This document shows, in pieces, positions 6,628-14,317 of a DNA stretch of 15,162 nucleotides. Within the stretch, counting starts at the first letter, position 1, and each line of letters begins with the position of its first letter. Position numbers and translations under genes: made by a program. The stretch covers positions 1-15,162 of the forward strand of contig JAEVZK010000128.1 of assembly GCA_023392285.1 (NCBI GenBank), in the 5' to 3' direction. The notes beneath the pieces were generated by a model. It was not told the origin of the DNA and searched no databases. It was given only the letters and a program-made list of their open reading frames with translations. The stretch comes from Armatimonadota bacterium. Lineage in GTDB: Bacteria > Armatimonadota > Fimbriimonadia > Fimbriimonadales > Fimbriimonadaceae.

Positions 6628-6841
6628 TTGATTTCCCACTTTTTTTTGGATTGCTTCGTTCCTTACGTGGACGGTAGCGCTAAGACGCTCGCCATGCTGG
6701 AGTTCGCCCTGAGGCACACGCGAAAGCACCGGCAGTTAGAACGGCTTATCGTGACACTCCCCTTCCTTTCCATTACCGACCAAACTTTTGTTGACTATAG
6801 GAAACCCGCTCAAAGTATAGCTCACCATTCGCGCAGCTCGA

Positions 6842-7489
6842 CTAACCTTTATTGTAGAAGAGGTCTTCAGTGCACCCACCGAGACAGTCTTCTATGCGTC
6901 GCTTTGGCAGGGCGTAGAAGGAGCCGTCCATACGAATACGGTAGATGGGACCTTTCATGCGCGGCCCGTGCGAATTGGCAAGGTCTTCCCCTCCCACGAC
7001 TGAACGGTCCCAGGCCACGACCTCCCCGATCCAAGGGCTTGCGAGCATTCCGACCTTAGAATCTTTACGTAATTCCAGATTGTAGCGGTCGCCGGTCCAG
7101 GAGTCGTCTGGGAGCATGGTGCGAAGGTACGGGTAGCTCACCATGTAATTGACTCGCGGAGCGTACCCATGCGGCCCACACGGAGCAGGCGTCCAATCAC
7201 CGGTAACTGAGTCGGCCTTGCGAGGATCAAGGGGGGAGCCGTAGACCTGCCTCGATCCGGCGTAACTCAAAACTTCCGGCAAGAGTTCGGGAGACCGGTC
7301 GTTGTTGTCGTTCTCGTAGACGGTTACGGCAGCGTAGAGCTGGCGCATGTTGGAGATATCCACGGTGCCTTTCGCCAAACGTTTAGAGCGAATGAGGACG
7401 GGAAACAAGAGGGTGGCGAGAATGGCGATGATCGCAATCACCACCAAGAGTTCAAGCATGGTAAACCCGGTACGCGTTGTGGTGTTCAT
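6842..7489 (-). CDS. Pseudopilin / prepilin-type protein
   Basis: The 215-aa protein starts MNTTTRTGFTMLELLVVIAI, a class III prepilin leader. Cleavage after G8 gives mature F1 with the essential E5, followed by an unbroken hydrophobic helix to about residue 32. After the helix come DISNMRQLYAAVTVYENDNNDRSP and, near the C-terminus, RIRMDGSFYALP. This is the layout of the abundant Armatimonadota/Planctomycetota pseudopilins with a C-terminal 'DG' motif. It would be processed by a PilD peptidase and assembled by a type II secretion or type IV pilus machine encoded elsewhere. The ATG at 7489 shares its A with the stop of the upstream gene (TAATG), and AGGAG lies 8 nt upstream. It is the last gene of the VKOR-like operon. 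Confidence 0.88.
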   Translation of the reverse strand: MNTTTRTGFTMLELLVVIAIIAILATLLFPVLIRSKRLAKGTVDISNMRQLYAAVTVYENDNNDRSPELLPEVLSYAGSRQVYGSPLDPRKADSVTGDWTPAPCGPHGYAPRVNYMVSYPYLRTMLPDDSWTGDRYNLELRKDSKVGMLASPWIGEVVAWDRSVVGGEDLANSHGPRMKGPIYRIRMDGSFYALPKRRIEDCLGGCTEDLFYNKG

Positions 7490-7986
7490 TATCCCAACTC
7501 CTGTTGGTGTAGACGGGTTAGACCACTCCGAAGTGCGGCAACGGCACTCCAAAGCCCCCTATGAACAGGTTCCGCAAGGAGTCCGCAGTAGAGGCCATAG
7601 GGTGCCATGATGAGCCCAGCGGCGTCACCGTGCCTGACGTAGCCTCCGAAAGCAAACTGGCCATACACCGCCCCCGCAACCGTCCATAAAACTACTCGGA
7701 GCCACCAGGAGCGGTCAATAAACGCGAGGAAGAGTATCGGCGAGAGCAAAGCTCCAAGAAGCCACCCAAGCCGGAACGAATCGGCAACTGCCAATTTGAA
7801 CCCGGTCATCCCATACCCAAGGGGGTCTTCCAAGGCTACTCCCGAAGGGCCGGCCCAGAATGGCGCAAACAACCCGGAGCAACCAGCAACGACGGTTGCA
7901 ACAAGTACGCCGAGAATCGATCCCGCGATGTTGGATAGCAACCTCTTGCCGAGATGCTTGAGTTTCTCCAGGCGGTTTGGTTTCAT
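7489..7986 (-). CDS. Polytopic membrane protein of unknown function
   Basis: No family is recognised. The 165-aa protein begins with a basic stretch MKPNRLEKLKHLGKRLL and then has three or four hydrophobic segments (about residues 20-37, 65-90, 95-115 and 120-140), so the N-terminus is probably cytoplasmic. It contains two cysteines, at CSG near residue 37 and YCG near 140, without a C-x2-C motif. The ATG at 7986 starts 4 nt after the stop of the cysteine-rich gene and there is no clear ribosome-binding site, which suggests re-initiation. Its stop shares one base with the pseudopilin start. Position suggests a role in export, anchoring or immunity linked to the cysteine-rich product, but nothing in the sequence proves one. 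Confidence 0.7.
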   Translation of the reverse strand: MKPNRLEKLKHLGKRLLSNIAGSILGVLVATVVAGCSGLFAPFWAGPSGVALEDPLGYGMTGFKLAVADSFRLGWLLGALLSPILFLAFIDRSWWLRVVLWTVAGAVYGQFAFGGYVRHGDAAGLIMAPYGLYCGLLAEPVHRGLWSAVAALRSGLTRLHQQELG

Positions 7987-7990
7987 AGGG

Positions 7991-8332
7991 TTAGGGAGTG
8001 CAGGTCGGTGGGACCGGGCTTGCGATCCAGTACCCAGTTTGAACAGCCGCATCACAACAGGCCTTGGGGTTAGCAGGGTTGAAGGTGCCACAGTTGTTAA
8101 ACACGTAGGTCGAGACACCGGGACAGCACCAGATGTCACATGAAGCGTCGTACACCCAGTCCCAGTTTCCGGTCGGGTTGCATTTGTTGAGTGTTGCTGC
8201 TTGGCACATTGCGACGTTGCGTGAGCCACCGTACGTTCCACCCGGACAGGGTGAAACCGGGTTAGTCACTAACGCCAAGAGCGTCGCCGCCAAGGTCATG
8301 AGCATTAGGGCCGTGAGGATTATCTTTTTCAT
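7991..8332 (-). CDS. Exported cysteine-rich protein, 10 Cys
   Basis: The 113-aa protein starts MKKIILTALMLMTLAATLLA, a Sec signal peptide, with likely cleavage before about residue 28. The mature part of about 85 residues carries ten cysteines (29, 43, 51, 65, 69, 70, 81, 92, 93, 111), including two CC pairs, plus many Gly/Pro/Asn/Trp and few charges. This suggests a small disulfide-rich extracytoplasmic protein. The ATG at 8332 overlaps the stop of the VKOR-like/thioredoxin gene (ATGA) and has a strong AAGGAG 6 nt upstream, so it may be made at higher levels than its neighbours. No known toxin, bacteriocin or enzyme family is recognised. The adjacent redox gene makes it the obvious candidate substrate (inference). 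Confidence 0.75.
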   Translation of the reverse strand: MKKIILTALMLMTLAATLLALVTNPVSPCPGGTYGGSRNVAMCQAATLNKCNPTGNWDWVYDASCDIWCCPGVSTYVFNNCGTFNPANPKACCDAAVQTGYWIASPVPPTCTP

Positions 8333-9609
8333 GAGTTACTCCTTGCTGCTAGGTGCAGCGTCCGTGAAACACTATAGAGAAAAGCCTGTATCCATTGCTG
8401 ATCGTTCGTCCACCCGGACTCAAACGAGAGAATATCGCCGCTGCGGGAGACGATGAGGAAGGTAGGGGTGTGGTAAAAAGTTTCAGGCTCGAACGTGATG
8501 TCCGCAAAGACGCCCCGTGTTGTCTGTCCGGGCTGCGGCAGTTCGAGGTAGCGACAGGGAATTTTCGCCTGAGCTTCAAGATAGGTCTTTGCCTCCACAC
8601 AGGGCGGGCAGGTGCTTCTGCCGACGCATACGAGCACGGGTTCTTTTAGTTTTTCGTGGAGCACTACCCCGAGGTCTTTGAGGTTCGCACCTTGCCAGTT
8701 GCGTACCGTTGGGCCCTTCTGGGTCGCCCCGCGCACCACTTCAGCCGCCTCTGGGGAACTTGGTAGCGCAACAACCGTGAGTACGGCAAATCCCGCAAGC
8801 GATGACACGAGCGCCGCTGCCGCGAGCCGGGGCCTCGCTACCTCAACCGAGTAGGTTTGACTACCGAATAATGTTGAACCCACCAGCGAGAAGTTCACTG
8901 ATGCGACAAGCGCGCAGGGAAAGCAGTCCACCGATGCAGCCGTGAGAACAGCTACGATCTGCCAGGTCGTGATGAGGCAGGCTCCGGCCACCAGTACGGC
9001 GTGCGCCTCCTTCATTTGCCGGAAGACGGCGGCCAGGGCCATGAGTGACAAGAGAAGGAAGCCAAGGAACGCAGCATCGATACCGGCGATAGTGAGGGCC
9101 GGGCAAGTAGGGCATTGATGCGTCCATTTCCACCAGGCACTCCCCGCACCAACGGCAAGAATCCAGGAGGCGTGGCGGTAGACGAGGCGGCTACAGATTG
9201 CGCCAAGCCACACGCCAACAAGACTAGCGAGGGCAAAAGACGGAAGCGCTGGTTTACTCGTTGGAACCGCCGAGTCGAGGAGGGCAGAAATCTTGGCCGG
9301 ATCGGTTTCCGTGGCGACAGTCGAGCCTCCGTGGTCAATCACCAACACCAAATCAGGTGGCTGAACCAGGTTGAGATCCGTGAGCATGGACGCTCCGAAC
9401 TCTGAGTGCTGCCTTGCGTAGGTTACGTGCGCCCCCAAAAGACTAGCATTCTTGATAGAGGAATCGAGGGATTCGGGCCGGTCGGATAAAACAAGGTAGC
9501 GCGCCTTCGTGGAAGGCCCAGCAAATCGCTCGTAACCGGCACTTACGATGAGCCACCCTACCGCGACAATCAGCAGGAGTGACCAAACACGGACTAATTT
9601 AGCAGTCAC
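8329..9609 (-). CDS. VKOR-like membrane thiol oxidoreductase fused to a thioredoxin-like domain
   Basis: The 426-aa protein has an N-terminal membrane segment (about residues 7-26) and an unrecognised soluble domain (about 35-115). A multi-span core follows at about 125-285 and a C-terminal thioredoxin-like domain at about 310-420. The core holds CPTC (C166, C169) followed by IAGIDAAFLG, close to the 'GIP-x-A-x-x-G' turn of VKOR proteins, and a second pair DCFPC (C229, C232) at the end of a later membrane helix, as in VKOR. The C-domain has STCPPCVEAKTYL (C334, C337) and a TPTFLI cis-proline site. Known bacterial VKOR-thioredoxin fusions replace DsbB/DsbA in disulfide formation. The GTG start at 9609 overlaps the end of the decayed lipoprotein frame (GTGA). 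MauE/DoxX-type redox proteins are an alternative for the core. Confidence 0.68.
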   Translation of the reverse strand: MTAKLVRVWSLLLIVAVGWLIVSAGYERFAGPSTKARYLVLSDRPESLDSSIKNASLLGAHVTYARQHSEFGASMLTDLNLVQPPDLVLVIDHGGSTVATETDPAKISALLDSAVPTSKPALPSFALASLVGVWLGAICSRLVYRHASWILAVGAGSAWWKWTHQCPTCPALTIAGIDAAFLGFLLLSLMALAAVFRQMKEAHAVLVAGACLITTWQIVAVLTAASVDCFPCALVASVNFSLVGSTLFGSQTYSVEVARPRLAAAALVSSLAGFAVLTVVALPSSPEAAEVVRGATQKGPTVRNWQGANLKDLGVVLHEKLKEPVLVCVGRSTCPPCVEAKTYLEAQAKIPCRYLELPQPGQTTRGVFADITFEPETFYHTPTFLIVSRSGDILSFESGWTNDQQWIQAFLYSVSRTLHLAARSNS

Positions 9610-10181
9610 TGTCCTATGCCGTCCAATTCGAGACTAACCACCTCGTACACCCACATACTAACAGAATCATTTCTTATTGGATAACGTGCCGTTCCGATCT
9701 GAGCATAGTCCGAGATTTTCGTTTGATTGGATCGCGATCCCACATTTTCGCCAGCTGCCAAAGACGATCTCGGTCGGGAAGAATTCATCTCCCAACCTCT
9801 CAAAGGAAATAGTTGTTGGCAACCCGCGCGCAGCGCCTCCCGCATCGTTTAGGTTGAGAGTCGCAATGTTGCCTCTTAAACTTGCACGAACGCCGTCGTA
9901 GCTCTGCTGCTTCGTTGCAGACTCCTTCCAGAAACATTGTAATGGTGACACGACACCTTGCTGCGCCAAGTTAAAAGACTATCTGCGCCATGGAGAGACG
10001 GACCGCTAGACGTTCTAGATCCTTCCATGACATAGGCTGACGTACTCGCAGGCTTTTGAGCGGCAGAGCGCCATCCACGAATGACGGTGCGAGGGCTGAT
10101 CGTTTGCGCGCATCCGGTGAAGGGAATTAACGCAAATAGGCAAACGGGCGTAATCGCGGCGACAAATGCTTTTGGTCTCAA
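9606..10181 (-). pseudogene. Decayed copy B of the lipoprotein gene
   Basis: The frame opens at a TTG (10181) with GGAG 5 nt upstream and reads RPKAFVAAITPVCLFALIPFTGC, a lipoprotein signal fused to a leader like that of the 43-aa peptide. It then matches copy A through QTISPRTVIRGWRSAAQK. It is broken: a frame change near 9940, loss of about 210 bases relative to copy A near 9886-9900, and another frame change near 9750. After RYP (about 9670) the match to copy A ends and unrelated sequence leads to a TGA at 9608-9606 that overlaps the VKOR-like start. The cysteine-rich gene present before copy A is absent here. No functional product is likely, although the last frame may still couple translation to the redox gene. 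Confidence 0.8.
9671..9887. repeat. Dispersed direct repeat, copy B
   Basis: This is the partner of 4844-5060, inside the decayed lipoprotein copy. Its lower edge (9671) is the junction with the VKOR-like operon, where similarity stops abruptly. Confidence 0.8.
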
Positions 10182-10286
10182 GTGTGCTCCTGCCTCTATT
10201 CTATAGCAGAAGTAAAAGGATTTCACTTAAGTCTGAACAACAAGCATTTTTACTAGGTGCGCAAAGCAGTAAATTTCACTTGATGC

Positions 10287-10371
<85 letters not shown>

Positions 10372-10398
10372 GGAACGCAGAGATTACCCGCCGCGACG

Positions 10399-10935
10399 CT
10401 AGACGGTTTCCAAGGTGATCTGGTCGTTTGTGAAGACACAGATCTCTCCTGCGATGCGGAGCGCCTCCCGGGCGATCTGCTCGGCCGACATCTCGGTATT
10501 TAGCACGAGAGCGCGGGCGGCGGCAAGCGCATATGGCCCGCCGGAGCCGATTCCTGCCACCCCGTCATCGGGTTCGATGACATTGCCATCTCCGCCGACC
10601 AGAAGCAAGCTCTCCTCGTCCGCTACCAGCATCAAGGCGTTGAGCTGGCGAAGAATTTTGTCAGTCCGCCAGTCCTTGGCAAACTCGACGGCTGCGCGCC
10701 GCAGGTTTCCTCCGAACGTCTCCAGTTTGGATTCAAAACGGTCTTGGAGCGACTGAGCGTCGGCAACGCTCCCGGCGAATCCACAGACAACTTTGCCGCC
10801 CGCGAGCCGGCGTACCTTTTTTGCACGGTGCTTTAGGATCGTCGCTTCACCGAACGTGACCTGTCCATCGGCAGCAATCGCGGTTTGGCCGTTGCGGCGA
10901 ACACCAATTACCGTAGTTGAACGAAACATGTCCAT
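10399..10935 (-). CDS. hslV: ATP-dependent protease subunit HslV (ClpQ)
   Basis: The 178-aa protein is the proteolytic half of the HslUV (ClpYQ) protease, a cytoplasmic double hexamer of N-terminal-threonine peptidases. The active threonine is T7 in RSTTVIGVRRNG and would be exposed by removal of a short propeptide, as in Thermotoga and Bacillus CodW. ADGQVTFG, KKVRRL, GFAGSVADA, FAKDWRTDK, IGSGGPYALAAARAL and the AGEICVFTND motif appear in family order. The ATG at 10935 is chosen; an ATG at 10929 or a GTG at 10950 is possible and no ribosome-binding site decides between them. The ATPase partner HslU is not in this window. The gene is divergent from the histidine kinase with only 18 nt between starts. 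Confidence 0.95.
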   Translation of the reverse strand: MDMFRSTTVIGVRRNGQTAIAADGQVTFGEATILKHRAKKVRRLAGGKVVCGFAGSVADAQSLQDRFESKLETFGGNLRRAAVEFAKDWRTDKILRQLNALMLVADEESLLLVGGDGNVIEPDDGVAGIGSGGPYALAAARALVLNTEMSAEQIAREALRIAGEICVFTNDQITLETV

Positions 10936-10953
10936 CACGTTACCGCACACCGA

Positions 10954-12222
10954 ATGAAGGGATCGAACGTCTTTAATCCTGAGATGAACAGGGTGGATCA
11001 GGCAATCAAGTGGGGAGCTCTCCTGGTCTGCTGCATTTTCATCGTAGCGGCGTGTTTTCTCCTCATCAACGGTTCGCCCATCGCAGGATGGATCATGCTG
11101 TTCTGCCTCGTCGTGCTAGGCTTCGTGGGCGTGTCGGCAATCAATCTGGCCCAGCAGCGAGAGGATGTTTACTTACGGAAAGTCGGTGAAATCGCTCGGC
11201 TCCACGAGCGGCTCGATCAGCAACAGACGGCGGTAGACACGCTGGCAGACGGGCTGGACGCCGCCATATTTATCTGTGACAAACAGGGCAGTCTCAGGTA
11301 CGCGAACCGCCATGCGAAGGAAATGTTCCGTTTCGACTCGATCCAAGGAAGGACGATCCTCTCCGCCACCCTCTCCTACGACCTTGAACGATTGGTCCTC
11401 GACTCTTCAGAGAAGGAACAAGCCCTCGATTCGGAACTATCATTCAGCTTCCCCGAGGAGCGAACGGGAATCGCGCGGGTTTGGCCCGAAGAAGATGCCG
11501 ATCGCATCTTTGTCTCCATCTATGAGATCACGAGGCTTCGTCGGCTGGAAAGAGTTCGGCAGGATTTTGTGTCGAACGTTAGTCACGAGCTCCGCACGCC
11601 GCTGACCCTCATCCGCGCAATGGCCGAGACGCTGCTGGATGAAGCCGCCCCCACTGATGAGAAATCGGAGAAGTACCTGAAACAAATCATGGGCGAGGTG
11701 GACCGTCTTGCAAGCCTCACCAACGATCTCTTGATCCTGAGTTCTGCGGAGTCCAATCCGGTGCGCAAACAGAGCTGCGACATTGCGAATGTCTTCCGCA
11801 CCGTAATCAGCCAACTGCGCTCGAAAGCGGAAGACAAGGGCTTAAAACTGCGCTACGACGGCCCCAGCGGCAGTCTAATGATCGAGGCGAACATGTCGCA
11901 GATGACGCAAGTCGCGCTGAATCTAATTGACAACGCCATCAACTATTCGCCATCCGGCGAGATTGTGGTTCACATTCAAACCGGCGATCCGGTGCGAATC
12001 TCGGTGCAGGATCAGGGAATCGGCATATCCAGTGAGCACGTCCCTCGCATCTTTGAGCGCTTTTATCGCATCGACAAAGCGCGCAGCCGCAGCACGGGCG
12101 GCACCGGCCTTGGGTTGAGTATCGTCAAGCACATCGTCGAATCCCACGGCGGCACGATCGGAGTCGACTCAAACCTGAATCAAGGCTCCACGTTCTGGAT
12201 TACTCTTCCCATAGGCGATTGA
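10954..12222 (+). CDS. Membrane sensor histidine kinase (PhoR/WalK type)
   Basis: The 422-aa kinase has two membrane helices near the N-terminus (about residues 17-40 and 45-65) with hardly any external loop. A coiled segment and a PAS domain follow (about 85-190, with LDAAIFICDKQGSLRYAN). The dimerisation domain carries the phospho-acceptor H211 in FVSNVSHELRTPLTLIRA. The ATPase domain has the N-box N327 (NLIDNAINYSP), G1 DQGIGIS, F-box FERFYRID and G2 GTGLGLSIVKHIVESHGG. The layout fits PhoR/WalK kinases, which phosphorylate an OmpR-type regulator. No regulator gene is adjacent, so its partner lies elsewhere. Without a periplasmic domain it probably senses membrane or cytoplasmic signals. 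An ATG at 10984 is an alternative start. Confidence 0.93.
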   Translation: MKGSNVFNPEMNRVDQAIKWGALLVCCIFIVAACFLLINGSPIAGWIMLFCLVVLGFVGVSAINLAQQREDVYLRKVGEIARLHERLDQQQTAVDTLADGLDAAIFICDKQGSLRYANRHAKEMFRFDSIQGRTILSATLSYDLERLVLDSSEKEQALDSELSFSFPEERTGIARVWPEEDADRIFVSIYEITRLRRLERVRQDFVSNVSHELRTPLTLIRAMAETLLDEAAPTDEKSEKYLKQIMGEVDRLASLTNDLLILSSAESNPVRKQSCDIANVFRTVISQLRSKAEDKGLKLRYDGPSGSLMIEANMSQMTQVALNLIDNAINYSPSGEIVVHIQTGDPVRISVQDQGIGISSEHVPRIFERFYRIDKARSRSTGGTGLGLSIVKHIVESHGGTIGVDSNLNQGSTFWITLPIGD

Positions 12223-12226
12223 CGAG

Positions 12227-13711
12227 CTACTTCTGCATACTGACCGTGTAAGACGTCGACCCAGCCGTCGCATCGCTCTCGTTGCCAACCTTATCCACCA
12301 CCGTCACCGCGACCGCGGTGGCGTCTGCAGGTGCCGTGACAACCGGCTCCGCCGAGTCGAACAGACGTCGCGACCATTTACCGGCGACCTGCGAGTACAC
12401 GCTCACCCAGCGCAGGTTATCGCCGCCTCCGGCAGGACTCCAGAAGTAGCTGACAACACCGCCCGACTTGTCGCCCGTGGCACGGAGGTTCGGCTTCTGA
12501 GGCACACTCCCCGACGCAAGCCAAGGCGAAGCGGGAACCAGAGCCGACTGCGCGTACAGCTTGTCCAGAGCCGTCGTCACCCCGTTCCAATTCTTCATCA
12601 GCGCCTTCATACTGAAATGCACATTGCCTGTCGCGCCGACCTGATCGCGCGTCGCCTGAACCTGATCTGCAACTTCCGAAGCCGGCCAGTTTCCTTCCTC
12701 GGGCGAAGTGCGACTCGTAAAGTTCCCCGGCCACAAGTTCCGCCCAGCCTTGTTCTGCTCCGCCCACCAGCGAAGAAGCACCGGATAGGATTGCGCCGTT
12801 TGTTTGATCGGCCAGTAAAGCTGAGGCGTCAGATAGTCGCACCACCCACGCTGGAACCACTTCAGCGCGTCCGCATAAAGTTCGGCATACTGGTCAACTC
12901 CTGCTTTGATCGAGCTTGGATACCCCGGCCGATAGATTCCGAACGGGCTGATCCCGAATTTGACCCAAGGCTTGATCTTGTGAATCCCCGCGTTCAAGTC
13001 CTCGACGAAGCTGTTGACATTATCTCTTCGCCAATCGCCGCGCGAGAGCTTTCCACCCGCCGCGCGATATTTGTTGTAGCTGCTGTCATCCGGGAAATCG
13101 GCACCTTTGGCGTACTCCTTGTAAGGATAGAAATAGTCGTCGATGTGAATACCGTCGACGTCGTAGCGCTTAACCACGTCCAGCATCACCGCCAGCGAAT
13201 GCTGCTGCGTCTCCTTCTCGCCAGGATCCATCCACAAGTAATCGCCGTATTTCTTCACGATGTTCGGCTTCGCATTGCTGATGTGGTCCATCGTGCAAAG
13301 CGACTCCTGCTTCGGATGACGGGCGCGATACGGGTTGAACCAGCAATGCAGCTCCAGGCCACGCCGATGCGCCTCCTTCACGAGAAACTCCAGCGGATCC
13401 CAATAAGGATTCGGCGCGCGACCCTGCTTGCCCGTAAGAAATTCCGACCAAGGCTCCAACTTCGAGGCGTAGAGCGCATCGCAGCTCGGCCGAACCTGCC
13501 AGATCACTGCGTTCATGCCGACTTCCTTGCACTTGTCCAGAATCGCCAGTGCTTCTTTCTTTGCCTGGTCGGTCGGGATTCCGGGCTTGGAAGGCCAGTC
13601 GATGTTGGCCACCGTTGCAACCCAAACCGCTCGAAACTCACGGGGAAACTTTGGAACCTCCACATTTCGAGGGGCAATGAGAGAGGCGGCAATCAACGTG
13701 AGCATGCTCAT
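12227..13711 (-). CDS. Secreted GHL10-type glycoside hydrolase-like protein (YngK-like)
   Basis: The 494-aa protein belongs to the GHL10 (former DUF187, PF02638) family, thought to act on glycans or peptidoglycan-derived substrates; activity is rarely proven. A short hydrophobic N-terminus (MSMLTLIAASLIA) suggests export. The TIM-barrel region (about residues 20-330) shows FRAVWVATVANIDWPS, MNAVIWQVRPSCDALY, LHCWFNPYRARHP, DGIHIDDYFYPY and KFGISPFGIYRPGYP, all typical. The tail (about 410-490) looks like a fibronectin-III-type beta domain. The ATG at 13711 is preferred because GGAG lies 6 nt upstream; an ATG at 13723 would make that site part of the gene. Its stop lies 4 nt from the kinase stop (convergent), and no terminator is seen between them. 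Confidence 0.92.
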   Translation of the reverse strand: MSMLTLIAASLIAPRNVEVPKFPREFRAVWVATVANIDWPSKPGIPTDQAKKEALAILDKCKEVGMNAVIWQVRPSCDALYASKLEPWSEFLTGKQGRAPNPYWDPLEFLVKEAHRRGLELHCWFNPYRARHPKQESLCTMDHISNAKPNIVKKYGDYLWMDPGEKETQQHSLAVMLDVVKRYDVDGIHIDDYFYPYKEYAKGADFPDDSSYNKYRAAGGKLSRGDWRRDNVNSFVEDLNAGIHKIKPWVKFGISPFGIYRPGYPSSIKAGVDQYAELYADALKWFQRGWCDYLTPQLYWPIKQTAQSYPVLLRWWAEQNKAGRNLWPGNFTSRTSPEEGNWPASEVADQVQATRDQVGATGNVHFSMKALMKNWNGVTTALDKLYAQSALVPASPWLASGSVPQKPNLRATGDKSGGVVSYFWSPAGGGDNLRWVSVYSQVAGKWSRRLFDSAEPVVTAPADATAVAVTVVDKVGNESDATAGSTSYTVSMQK

Positions 13712-13783
13712 AATCAACTCCATTTTTGCCCAGTTCGCTCCGGCTAGAGGGAGATTCCCCTTTAAAAGAGTACGCTTTGCAAC

Positions 13784-14314
13784 GTGAGCTCTGATGAAAC
13801 CTTACACGTAGGCCACCTCGCCGCAAGGCTTGTCTTGCTGGCGCTCCCCATGGGTCTGGTTCTGGATGAAGTCATCGTTCAGGGCGAGGGAGTTTCCATT
13901 CAAAAGCACCCCTTCACCGTCCAGCTTGACAACCCGGGCACGCTCGAAGTTCGCATCGGCGAGAAGCAGCTTGCCGCGTTCCTCGAAAAGAAAGCTCCGG
14001 GTGGGCTGAGCGATTTCCGCGTCAAGCTCACCAATGATGAGATTCACGTGGAGGCGAACGCCCGCATCATCTTCACTGTCGGGGTCACCGCGATCTGTAC
14101 CCTGCGCATCGTGGACGGCCGCCAGTTATTCGTAGATCTTGCCCGTCTCGACGCCATCGGAGGACAGAGCACCTTCAACATGGTCCAGGCTCAGCTGGAC
14201 AAAATCAATCCGGTCCTCGATGTCGATGATCTGCCCGTGAATGCCGTCCTCACCAAGGTCGAATCGAATAGTGTGCTGACCCTTTACGGATTGATCTCGC
14301 CTAAGGCAGAATAG
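13784..14314 (+). CDS. DUF2993/LmeA-like protein
   Basis: The 176-aa protein has a hydrophobic segment at about residues 14-28 and then a beta-rich domain. LEVRIGEKQLAAFLEKKAP, FRVKLTNDEIHVEANARI and a final LTLYGLI strand fit the DUF2993 family; the characterised mycobacterial member LmeA binds phospholipid in the cell envelope. Residues 75-110 (DEIHVEANARIIFTVGVTAICTLRI region) form the classic run of strands. A GTG at 13784 is used; an in-frame ATG at 13850 would remove most of the hydrophobic segment, and neither has a convincing ribosome-binding site. It is divergent from the hydrolase gene and 3 nt from the following gene, with which it probably forms an operon. The membrane or envelope location is inference. 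Confidence 0.68.
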   Translation: MSSDETLHVGHLAARLVLLALPMGLVLDEVIVQGEGVSIQKHPFTVQLDNPGTLEVRIGEKQLAAFLEKKAPGGLSDFRVKLTNDEIHVEANARIIFTVGVTAICTLRIVDGRQLFVDLARLDAIGGQSTFNMVQAQLDKINPVLDVDDLPVNAVLTKVESNSVLTLYGLISPKAE

Positions 14315-14317
14315 AAC

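Noticed and set aside
6628..6841. Small gene between the pseudopilin and the broken lipoprotein
   Set aside because: Open frames here are short, lack ribosome-binding sites and show no signal peptide or motif.
7987..8241. Upstream extension of the membrane protein at 7489-7986
   Set aside because: It would overlap the 10-Cys gene almost completely in another frame; the ATG at 7986 fits the 4-nt operon spacing and gives a sensible basic N-terminus.
12617..13747. Long open frame (376 codons) on the plus strand
   Set aside because: It lies fully antisense to the GHL10-type gene, whose family motifs are unmistakable; the product is Arg/Leu/Ile-rich with no domain, as expected for a shadow of a GC-biased gene.
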